NCBI GenBank assembly: GCA_900756945.1
Contig: CAAELZ010000006.1
Coordinates: 1 to 12,663, forward strand
DNA length: 12,663 nucleotides
Origin: an uncultured Collinsella sp.
GTDB lineage: Bacteria > Actinomycetota > Coriobacteriia > Coriobacteriales > Coriobacteriaceae
Reading direction: 5' to 3'
Below the pieces are notes generated by a model. That model did not search any database. It saw only the letters and a list, made by a program, of their open reading frames with translations, and was not told where the DNA came from. The first letter of the stretch is position 1. Every line of letters begins with the position of its first letter. The position numbers and the translations under genes are program-made. Below are positions 7,668 to 12,663 of the stretch, piece by piece.

Positions 7668-7702
7668 ACCACCACAAAGGTGCCTGCCCCCTTTGTGGCG
7701 GT
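7668..7702 (-). repeat. GGGGCAGG hairpin element at the lgt stop codon
   Basis: On the minus strand CCACAAAGG (7698-7690) pairs perfectly with CCTTTGTGG (7680-7672). After one mismatch the stem continues with AACC/GGTT-type pairs that reach into the TAA stop of lgt (7702-7704). The core GGGGCAGG (7690-7683) is mostly in the 9-base loop. The arms have no sequence in common with copies A/B or C apart from CAAAR next to the core. Confidence 0.8.
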
Positions 7703-8523
7703 TAGGCGTCGAGGTAGATGCGCTGGGGGCGATTGCGGTGTCGGGCGAAGATGATGAGCGCCAGGCCCGCAATAACGAGCGGAAGGCTCAGCAGCTGACC
7801 CATCGTGATGACGCCGCCCAGCAGATAGCCAAGCTGGGCGTCGGGCACGCGCACGAACTCGACGAGGAAGCGGACGATGCCGTAACCCATCACAAACACG
7901 CCCATAAACGTGCCCTGGGGCAGCAGCGGCTTTTTGCGGCTGAGCACCTGCAGAATGCAAAAGAGCACAATGCCCTCAAGAAATGCCTCGTAGAGCTGGG
8001 AGGGGTGACGCGGCATATCGCCCGCGGTGCCACCGAAGACCACGCCCCAGGGCAGATCGGTCGGCTTGCCCCACAGCTCACCGTTGACAAAGTTGGCACA
8101 ACGGCCCAGGCACAAGGCCAGCGGCGCGCCGATGACGGCAAGGTCTGCCAAAGTCCATGCGTCGAGCTTATACATGCGGCACACGATGATGCCGCCGATA
8201 ATACCGCCCACCAAACCGCCATGGAAGCTCATGCCGCCCTCGTTGGTGGCAAAGATCTCGAGCGGGTGCGCCCAGTAGTAGCCATCACCGTAAAAGACGA
8301 CGTAGAACAGGCGCGCACCGATAATGAGGCCAAAGACCACGCCGACCACGACACTCGTCAGGTCGTCAATCGTGATGTTAAAGCCCCAGCGACGCTGCGT
8401 GCGGTACATGACGACCGCCGTGAGCAGGGCGCCGACCACATAGGCCAGACCATACCAGTAAATCGTGATGGGCCCCGCCGAAATCGCGACGGGATTAAGC
8501 ATATGGTAGAAGTCGTTGAGCAT
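7702..8523 (-). CDS. lgt: Prolipoprotein diacylglyceryl transferase
   Basis: A 273-residue integral membrane enzyme that moves diacylglycerol from phosphatidylglycerol to the lipobox cysteine of prolipoproteins, the first step of lipoprotein maturation. Seven membrane segments are expected and can be made out. Family motifs are present: ITIYWYGLAYVVG near the N-terminus, SFHGGLVGG with the essential His (H101), the Lgt signature LGRCANFVNGELWGKPT (R141, N144, N147, E149), HPSQLYEA (173-180) and GIVRFLVEFVR (R218, E222, R225). Length and motifs are normal. The ATG at 8521-8523 has GGAGG six bases upstream. It lies 110 bases after nifU on the same strand and 134 bases before the DUF6020-like gene. 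A hairpin repeat begins at its stop codon. Confidence 0.97.
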   Translation of the reverse strand: MLNDFYHMLNPVAISAGPITIYWYGLAYVVGALLTAVVMYRTQRRWGFNITIDDLTSVVVGVVFGLIIGARLFYVVFYGDGYYWAHPLEIFATNEGGMSFHGGLVGGIIGGIIVCRMYKLDAWTLADLAVIGAPLALCLGRCANFVNGELWGKPTDLPWGVVFGGTAGDMPRHPSQLYEAFLEGIVLFCILQVLSRKKPLLPQGTFMGVFVMGYGIVRFLVEFVRVPDAQLGYLLGGVITMGQLLSLPLVIAGLALIIFARHRNRPQRIYLDA

Positions 8524-8547
8524 GTCGACCCTCCTACTCCCTACATA

Positions 8548-8590
8548 CCAAATGCGGCCGCGGGCCTTGCGCTCGCAGCCGCATATTTGG
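8548..8590 (-). other. Long hairpin between nifU and lgt
   Basis: CCAAATGCGGC (8548-8558) pairs with GCCGCAT..TTGG (8578-8590), with a two-base bulge, and an inner stem gcgggc/gctcgc adds six more pairs around a five-base loop. It lies 25 bases before the lgt start. On the minus strand only TTT follows, so it could be a weak terminator for nifU or a leader hairpin of lgt. It lacks the GGGACAGG core of the other elements. Confidence 0.5.
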
Positions 8591-8633
8591 GCGTAACGTC
8601 TATGCGGAGTATGCCGTCCGCAGCTTTCGCAGC

Positions 8634-8912
8634 TTAGAACGGCGCGTACTCGTCGTACAGGTCCTCGGCCTCGCCGGAGGCATTGACCTGCTCAACTCGT
8701 GTAACGCCGGGCACATGCTCCTTCAGGATGCGCTCAATACCCATGGACAGGGTCAGCGAGCTCATGGGGCAGCCGGCGCAAGCGCCCTGCAGCTCCAGTT
8801 TGACGACGCCCTCGTCGTCAACGCCCACATACTCCATATCGCCGCCGTCGGCCTGCAGGTTGGGGCGAATCTCTTCAAGAACCTTCTTAAGCAGCTCTTC
8901 GTTAACAGCCAC
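8634..8912 (-). CDS. NifU C-terminal domain Fe-S cluster scaffold protein
   Basis: A 92-residue cytoplasmic protein made only of the NifU C-terminal (NifU-like, Nfu type) domain. It shows VLEEIRPNLQADGGDMEYVGV (11-31) and the cluster-binding CxxC in LQGACAGCPMSSLTLSMGIER (C45, C48). Such proteins carry and deliver Fe-S clusters to target enzymes. The C-terminal tail EDLYDEYAPF is acidic. The start is GTG (8910-8912) with AGGAG five bases upstream, fitting the usual N-terminal position of the first helix. Neither an iscS/sufS-type gene nor a scaffold operon is beside it; neighbours are lgt and a dCMP deaminase. Family assignment is sure, client proteins unknown. Confidence 0.95.
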   Translation of the reverse strand: MAVNEELLKKVLEEIRPNLQADGGDMEYVGVDDEGVVKLELQGACAGCPMSSLTLSMGIERILKEHVPGVTRVEQVNASGEAEDLYDEYAPF

Positions 8913-8934
8913 AGGGGCTCCTTTCTCACAATTA

Positions 8935-8950
8935 CGCGGGCGCGCCCGCG
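8935..8950. repeat. 16-bp perfect palindrome upstream of nifU
   Basis: CGCGGGCGCGCCCGCG reads the same on both strands and lies 23 bases before the nifU GTG, just upstream of its ribosome binding site. It could form a 6-bp stem with a 4-base loop in the leader or be a protein-binding site. Its pure GC content makes chance occurrence in a GC-rich genome possible. Confidence 0.45.
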
Positions 8951-9030
8951 GACAGAAGCTATGTTACTACAGCCGTGTACCCGCTCACGAGCCGTCCATG
9001 CGCGCAGACGCGACTTTCACGAGTAGTCAA

Positions 9031-9050
9031 TTTGGGACGGGGCTCTTTTG
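9031..9050 (+). repeat. GGGACGGGG core element between nifU and the dCMP deaminase gene
   Basis: GGGACGGGG at 9034-9042, preceded by CAATTT and followed by CTCTTTTGGC. It resembles the core at 34-43 (CATTTGGGGACGGGG, minus strand) and the two cores of the inverted repeat at 10586-10663. I see no matching inverted arm nearby, so it may be a truncated or single-ended copy. It lies about 35 bases beyond the deaminase stop codon. Confidence 0.5.
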
Positions 9051-9084
9051 GCTGCCTTTTGTTGCCAGCTGGCGTTGCCACGCG

Positions 9085-9609
9085 CTACTGCTGAGCCTGC
9101 CCCTCGGTGCCGATGTGAACATCGACGATAACCTGGCGGTAGCTAATGCCGCAGGAGTCGAGGATGCGGCGGCTGATGCGTCCGTCATCGGTGTCGGCGT
9201 ACTTGTTGTCCAGGTAGACAACCTCGCCCACGCCCACCTGCGCCAAAATCTTGGCGCAGTCGTGGCACGGGAACAGCGTGACGTAGACCGTGGAACCCTC
9301 AAGATCTTTGAGCGAGCCACGGTAGTTGAGCACGGCGTTTGCCTCGGCATGCACCACGTAGTTGTGCTTGTCCTGCAACGGGTCGTCGCTCGTGCCCCAC
9401 GGGAAAAAGTCGTCGTTGAGCGCCGAGGGCGTACCGTTGTAGCCCACCGAAAGGATGCGGTGGTTGGTGCTGGCGATGCACGCGCCCACCTGCGTGTTGG
9501 GGTCCTTACTGCGGCGCTGCGCGGCGATGGCCACGCTCATAAAGAACTCGTCCCAGCTAATGACGTCCAGGCGCTTGCCTGACGAAGTTTGATGAAGATC
9601 GTCCGACAT
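9085..9609 (-). CDS. Deoxycytidylate (dCMP) deaminase family protein
   Basis: A 174-residue cytoplasmic zinc enzyme expected to deaminate dCMP to dUMP, feeding dTMP synthesis. The zinc site is complete: HAE (H87, catalytic E89) in VVHAEANAVLNY and PCHDC (C115, C118) in TLFPCHDCAKIL. Other family blocks are RSKDPNTQVGACI (33-45) and GYNGTP (56-61). It resembles the ComEB/dCMP deaminase group. An in-frame ATG at 9643-9645 is open, but the start at 9607-9609 is chosen because GGAGG lies eight bases before it and none precedes the upstream ATG. It stands between coaX (87 bases upstream) and nifU on the same strand and may be cotranscribed with coaX. Substrate is inferred from family; cytidine or guanine deaminase is less likely given the length and motifs. 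Confidence 0.92.
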   Translation of the reverse strand: MSDDLHQTSSGKRLDVISWDEFFMSVAIAAQRRSKDPNTQVGACIASTNHRILSVGYNGTPSALNDDFFPWGTSDDPLQDKHNYVVHAEANAVLNYRGSLKDLEGSTVYVTLFPCHDCAKILAQVGVGEVVYLDNKYADTDDGRISRRILDSCGISYRQVIVDVHIGTEGQAQQ

Positions 9610-9643
9610 GGCAGACACCTCCGTAATCGCAATAATTTGACCC

Positions 9644-9649
9644 ATTGTA
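9644..9649 (-). promoter_or_regulatory. Candidate -10 box for the dCMP deaminase gene
   Basis: TACAAT on the minus strand (five of six matches to TATAAT), about 35 bases before the chosen start. No good -35 hexamer is seen at 16-18 bases, so this is weak. Confidence 0.25.
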
Positions 9650-9659
9650 GCAGGTGAAA

Positions 9660-9683
9660 GGTGGGGCTGTTTCCTCTCCCACC
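9660..9683 (-). terminator. Weak hairpin terminator candidate after coaX
   Basis: On the minus strand GGTGGG (9683-9678) pairs with CCCACC (9665-9660) around a 12-base loop and is followed by TTTCACC. The stem is short and the T-run is only three, so partial read-through into the deaminase gene is likely if it acts at all. Confidence 0.3.
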
Positions 9684-9696
9684 GATGTCCTCGGCT

Positions 9697-10548
9697 TTAT
9701 GCGCGACGAGGCTTTTGATTGATGCGGTAGAGCTCGGCGAGACCCCGCAGCGTCAGCGCGTCATCGACCGTCAGGCTATGGCCGACCAGCGCCGCAAGTG
9801 CCTCGGCATCGTCGCCGGTAATGACGATGGGTACATTGCCCTCCCCCGCGGCCTTGGTCGCGCGCATCTCGGCAAGCACCATGTCGAGCATGCCGTCGAT
9901 GCGTGCCACCTCGCCCAGAACCACGCCCGAACGCATGGCCTCGCGCGTGTTGCGGCCGATTACATGTGTGGGTGCCGAGGGCTCGACCTGCGGCAGGCGT
10001 GCCGCAGCAGCCGAGAGCGAGCGGGCGCCGAGCGCCAGACCCGGCGCGATGACGCCGCCGACAAAGGTACCGCGCGCATCGATGACCTCGATATTGGTCG
10101 TCGTGCCCAGGTCAATCACGATGCACGGCGAGCCGTAGACGGCGCGGGCCGCCACGGCATCGGCGATGCGGTCGGGACCGATCTCGGCCGGATCGTCGTA
10201 GTGCACGGGTATGCCGGTCTTAAGTCCCGGCCCCACGGTGAGCACGCGCCCCGTGCAGGTGCGGGAAAGTGCCGCCTTCCACGGGCGCTCGAGCGCCGGG
10301 ACTACACAGCTCAGCACGGCCGCGGCGGGTGCAAGCACCCCGGGCACACCTGCATCGGCGGCGAGCGCGCCCATGACCTGTACAAGTCGCATGCGTGCCT
10401 CGTCGGCCGTAATGCTCGACGGCGTCGTGATCTCGCATGTCGCAAGCGGACATTCCTGCGCCGCGGCCGAATCCTCTGCAAACAGGCCAAAGCGAATGAA
10501 CGTGTTGCCCACGTCGACCGTCAATATATATGCGCACCCATTAAGCAT
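9697..10548 (-). CDS. coaX: Type III pantothenate kinase
   Basis: A 283-residue cytoplasmic kinase of the acetate kinase/Hsp70/actin fold that phosphorylates pantothenate, the first step of coenzyme A synthesis. Type III enzymes are not feedback-inhibited by CoA. Visible motifs are the phosphate-binding LTVDVGNTFIRFGLF (9-23), GPDRIADAVAA (124-134) with the catalytic Asp, the second phosphate loop IDLGTTTNIEVID (145-157), and GGVIAPGL (164-171). The DLGTTTN segment departs from the more usual D(F/L)GTATT, and ITGDDAE stands where ITGGDA is common. Neither change removes an obvious catalytic residue. The ATG at 10546-10548 has AAGGAG eight bases upstream. It is the first gene of the minus-strand series and is divergent from the OPT gene across a region that holds a 34-bp inverted repeat. 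Confidence 0.95.
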   Translation of the reverse strand: MLNGCAYILTVDVGNTFIRFGLFAEDSAAAQECPLATCEITTPSSITADEARMRLVQVMGALAADAGVPGVLAPAAAVLSCVVPALERPWKAALSRTCTGRVLTVGPGLKTGIPVHYDDPAEIGPDRIADAVAARAVYGSPCIVIDLGTTTNIEVIDARGTFVGGVIAPGLALGARSLSAAAARLPQVEPSAPTHVIGRNTREAMRSGVVLGEVARIDGMLDMVLAEMRATKAAGEGNVPIVITGDDAEALAALVGHSLTVDDALTLRGLAELYRINQKPRRA

Positions 10549-10575
10549 CGTCGGCGCTCCTTTCGTCTGCCCAGC

Positions 10576-10581
10576 AGTATA
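10576..10581 (-). promoter_or_regulatory. Candidate -10 box for coaX
   Basis: TATACT on the minus strand, 27 bases before the coaX ATG, five of six matches to TATAAT. The position where a -35 box would be expected lies in the left arm of the 34-bp inverted repeat and does not resemble TTGACA. Confidence 0.35.
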
Positions 10582-10585
10582 TCCC

Positions 10586-10663
10586 GATGATTATTCTGGG
10601 ACGGGGATTTAAAAATCATTTCGTACCTGATGATTTTTAAATCCCCGTCCCAGAATAATCATC
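10586..10663. repeat. Perfect 34-bp inverted repeat with GGGACGGGG cores, between coaX and the OPT gene
   Basis: The left arm 10586-10619 (starting GATGATTATTCTGGGACG) is exactly complementary to the right arm 10630-10663, with a 10-base spacer TTCGTACCTG. Each arm carries the core GGGACGGGG (10598-10606 on plus, 10651-10643 on minus). Next to the core is an AT-rich stretch (ATTTAAAAATCAT). The whole 78-base unit could fold into one very stable hairpin or extrude as a cruciform. No T-run follows on either side. It resembles a miniature inverted-repeat element rather than a terminator. Confidence 0.9.
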
Positions 10664-10721
10664 CTTCGGCTTCGTTTGGGATAGCTAAAAAAGCCCAGTC
10701 CCGAATTAACTGCCGTGCGGC

Positions 10722-10727
10722 TATACT
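10722..10727 (+). promoter_or_regulatory. Candidate -10 box for the OPT gene
   Basis: TATACT, five of six matches to TATAAT, 110 bases before the OPT start. The hexamer 17 bases upstream (TCCCGA) is a poor -35 box. If it is used, the leader would be about 100 bases long. Confidence 0.3.
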
Positions 10728-10780
10728 GGTGCGCGGTCGTTTGCGAGCTCACGCGGCGGCCCTTGGTAACCCGACTTCCT

Positions 10781-10819
10781 GCGCCGTATCCGTAACGGCG
10801 CTCCCGGGGGAAGCGGATA
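10781..10819 (+). promoter_or_regulatory. Possible structured leader just upstream of the OPT gene
   Basis: GCGCCGT (10781-10787) pairs perfectly with ACGGCGC (10795-10801) around the loop ATCCGTA. The loop bases ATCCG can instead pair with CGGAT (10814-10818), directly before the ribosome binding site AAAGGAG. That would allow a pseudoknot or an alternative fold near the site of initiation. It does not match any riboswitch class I know. Confidence 0.3.
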
Positions 10820-10837
10820 TACGCAAAGGAGTTTTAT

Positions 10838-12541
10838 ATGAGCAATCCCTCGAACCGCGCTTCGATGCGCGGGCAACTCACGCTGCGCGGCGTCGTCATC
10901 GGCGTCCTTGGCTGCGTGATCATCACGGCAAGCTCGGCCTACACGGCCCTCAAGATGGGTGCACTCCCCTGGCCGATTATTTTCGCTGCCGTCATCTCGC
11001 TGTTCTTCCTGAAGCTCATGGGCAACGCCAGCCTCAACGAGGCCAACGTCACCCACACCATCATGTCCGCGGGCGCCATGGTCGCCGGCGGCCTGGCGTT
11101 TACCATCCCGGGCGCCTGGATGCTGGGCTATGCCGACCAGATCAGCTGGCTCGACATGTTTATCGTGGCACTCGCCGGCACCATCTTGGGCCTGCTGGCA
11201 ACGGCGCTCATCCACCGCCACTTTATCGTGGACGCCGCGCTGGAGTTTCCCACCGGCAATGCCGCAGCTCAGACACTGCGCACCACCGAGGCCGGCGGCA
11301 AGACTGGCAAGCAGCTCTTTGGCTCCATGGCCATCGCCGGCATCTACAGCGTGCTTCGAGACGCCCTGGGCGTGGTGCCCAGCATGCTGTGCACGCTCAA
11401 TATCCCCGGCGTTACCTTTGCCATCTACAACTCGCCCATGTTGCTCTCCGTCGGCTTCCTCGTGGGCTTCGCCCCGGTCGCATTCTGGTTTGCCGGCGCG
11501 CTACTGGGCAATTTTGGCATCATTGTCGGCGGCACCGCTACCGGTCTGTTTGACGTTATGACCGCACAAGGCATTGTTAAGTCCCTGGGTATGGGCCTTA
11601 TGATGGGCTTTGGCGTCGCCGTCGTCCTCAAGGACATCCTGCCGCAGGTCGCCGGTATCGTCCGCGGCCTTGCCGCCGACAGCTCCACCGACACCGACGA
11701 GCAGTCGCTCATCTCGGGCTCCCTTAAGCTCGACGCCGGTATCATCGGCCTGGGCGCTGCCGCCATCGCCGTGATCATCGCCATTGTGCTCGACCTTGGC
11801 CCCGTTCCTGCCGTCATCGTCACGCTGTTCACCTTTGTCACCACCATCATGAGCGCGCAGAGCTGCGGTCAGACGGGCATCGACCCCATGGAGATCTTTG
11901 GCCTCATCGTCATGCTCATCGTTGCCGCCTTCGCGCAGCTCGCTCAGGTCAAGCTGTTCTTTATCGCCGGCATCGTGGCCGTAGCGTGCGGCCTTGCGGG
12001 CGACGTCATGAACGACTTTAAGGCCGGCGCCGTGCTGGGCACCAACCCGCGCGCACAGTGGGTCGGCCAGGCCATCGGCGGCATCGTGGGCGCCCTGGTC
12101 GCTGCCGCCGTCATGGTCGCGCTCGTCACCGCCTATGGTCCGGATGCTTTCGGCCCCGACAAGAGCTTTGTGGCCGCACAGGCAAGCGTCGTCGCCACCA
12201 TGGTCTCGGGCATCCCGAGTGTGCCGTGGTTCGCAGGCGGCTTTATCGCCGGTATCGTCATGTACTGGCTCGGCATTCCAGCCATGATGATCGGCCTGGG
12301 CGTGTACCTGCCGTTCTATATGTCGCTCACGGCCTTCTTGGGCTCCTGTGTCAAGCTCGCTTACGACAAGTGGTCCGCCCACCGCGACGCCACCGCTGGT
12401 CTTTCGGACGAGGAGAAGGCTGCCAAGGACGCCGCCTTCCAGGAACAGGGCCTGGTCGTCGCCAGCGGCCTGCTCGGCGGCGAGTCCATCGTCGGCGTTA
12501 TTCTGGCGTTTGTCTCCGTGGGCTTAAGCCTGCTGGGCTAA
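10838..12541 (+). CDS. OPT family oligopeptide or metal-chelate transporter
   Basis: A 567-residue protein that is almost entirely hydrophobic, with about 14 or more membrane segments. Family blocks are TLRGVVIGVLGCVIITASSAYTALKMG (15-41), NEANVTHTIMSAGAMVAGGLAF (67-88), EFPTGNAAAQTL (136-147), SCGQTGIDPMEIFGL (342-356), GDVMNDFKAG (388-397), TNPRAQWVGQAIGG (402-415) and GLLGGESIVGV (544-554) near the C-terminus. OPT proteins are proton-coupled importers of peptides or, in the YSL branch, metal chelates; the substrate cannot be told from sequence. A charged loop at about 280-296 and a cytoplasmic stretch at 510-538 are the main soluble parts. The ATG has AAAGGAG six bases upstream. It is monocistronic, ending in the terminator at 12583-12622, and divergent from coaX. 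Confidence 0.95.
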   Translation: MSNPSNRASMRGQLTLRGVVIGVLGCVIITASSAYTALKMGALPWPIIFAAVISLFFLKLMGNASLNEANVTHTIMSAGAMVAGGLAFTIPGAWMLGYADQISWLDMFIVALAGTILGLLATALIHRHFIVDAALEFPTGNAAAQTLRTTEAGGKTGKQLFGSMAIAGIYSVLRDALGVVPSMLCTLNIPGVTFAIYNSPMLLSVGFLVGFAPVAFWFAGALLGNFGIIVGGTATGLFDVMTAQGIVKSLGMGLMMGFGVAVVLKDILPQVAGIVRGLAADSSTDTDEQSLISGSLKLDAGIIGLGAAAIAVIIAIVLDLGPVPAVIVTLFTFVTTIMSAQSCGQTGIDPMEIFGLIVMLIVAAFAQLAQVKLFFIAGIVAVACGLAGDVMNDFKAGAVLGTNPRAQWVGQAIGGIVGALVAAAVMVALVTAYGPDAFGPDKSFVAAQASVVATMVSGIPSVPWFAGGFIAGIVMYWLGIPAMMIGLGVYLPFYMSLTAFLGSCVKLAYDKWSAHRDATAGLSDEEKAAKDAAFQEQGLVVASGLLGGESIVGVILAFVSVGLSLLG

Positions 12542-12582
12542 GCTGAGCAGCTGCTCGACGGCAACCATATTGCCTACGACTT

Positions 12583-12622
12583 GCCCGGTCGGTAGCTTTT
12601 GCGGCTGCCGACCGGGCTTTTT
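12583..12622 (+). terminator. Strong intrinsic terminator of the OPT gene
   Basis: GCCCGGTCGGTAGC (12583-12596) pairs with GCTGCCGACCGGGC (12604-12617), 14 pairs including one G-U, around a 7-base loop (TTTTGCG). TTTTT follows at 12618-12622. It lies about 40 bases after the TAA stop. The remaining bases to 12663 show no recognisable feature. Confidence 0.95.
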
Positions 12623-12663
12623 ATACCAACGCAAAGAAAGGCCGGCGCGCTGCATTTAACAGC

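Noticed and set aside
8524..8633. Another member of the GGGACAGG hairpin family
   Set aside because: The hairpin at 8548-8590 is real but lacks the core word in loop or flanks and does not start at the nifU stop codon.
7543..8637. Plus-strand open frame of 364 residues opposite lgt
   Set aside because: It runs across a repeat element and two intergenic regions, and lgt on the minus strand has all signature residues.
10586..10663. Bidirectional terminator of coaX and OPT
   Set aside because: Both genes point away from this region, and no T-run follows either arm.
10630..11553. Plus-strand open frame of 307 residues starting in the inverted repeat
   Set aside because: Its start lies in the repeat arm, its second half is the OPT gene read in another frame, and it is Arg/His-rich without family features.
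11501..12382. Minus-strand open frame of 293 residues inside the OPT gene
   Set aside because: Asp/His/Gly-rich antisense artefact; the plus strand encodes the transporter throughout.

Overview
The window looks like chromosomal DNA of a GC-rich gut actinobacterium of the class Coriobacteriia. Collinsella or a close relative is my best guess, made from gene content and the style of the proteins, not from a search. There are no rRNA or tRNA genes, no CRISPR array, no phage genes and no transposase gene. Twelve protein genes fill the window. Eleven lie on the minus strand (62-10548) and one on the plus strand (10838-12541). No gene-free gap exceeds 300 bases; the largest is the 289-base divergent region 10549-10837.

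Layout from left to right. A zinc-ribbon DUF4013-like membrane protein with a Pro-Glu repeat tail (62-1378) is followed by a YitT/DUF2179 membrane protein (1529-2551). Next, transcribed leftward, is an envelope-stress type operon in the order AmaP-like anchor, DUF2273-like protein, Asp23/Gls24-like protein (4233 down to 2758). It is closed by a hairpin-plus-T terminator at 2664-2705. yebC (4399-5205) has its own terminator at 4289-4330. Then come a large polytopic DUF6020-like protein (5384-7567), lgt for prolipoprotein maturation (7702-8523), a stand-alone NifU C-terminal domain protein (8634-8912), a dCMP deaminase (9085-9609) and coaX, type III pantothenate kinase (9697-10548). An OPT-family transporter (10838-12541) is transcribed divergently and ends in a strong intrinsic terminator (12583-12622).

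Most of these genes are housekeeping or envelope functions: coenzyme A, dTTP precursors, Fe-S assembly, lipoprotein modification and membrane stress. They do not form one pathway. The Asp23-type genes are the only clear functional unit.

The unexpected layer is between the genes. A family of short elements with the core GGGACAGG (or GGGGCAGG) or GGGACGGGG occurs in six of the intergenic regions, and I saw neither full core inside a coding region. In the GGGACAGG type the core sits in the loop of a hairpin whose arms differ between elements yet remain self-complementary. Three of these hairpins begin at or within one base of the TAA stop codon of asp23, the DUF6020 gene and lgt. Two copies (2705-2759 and 7588-7642) match at about 50 of 55 positions in opposite orientation. 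The GGGACGGGG type includes a perfect 34-bp inverted repeat (10586-10663) between coaX and the OPT gene. The pattern suggests a REP- or MITE-like family, possibly mobilised in trans by a REP-associated transposase and possibly reused as 3'-end RNA structure. That interpretation is inference.
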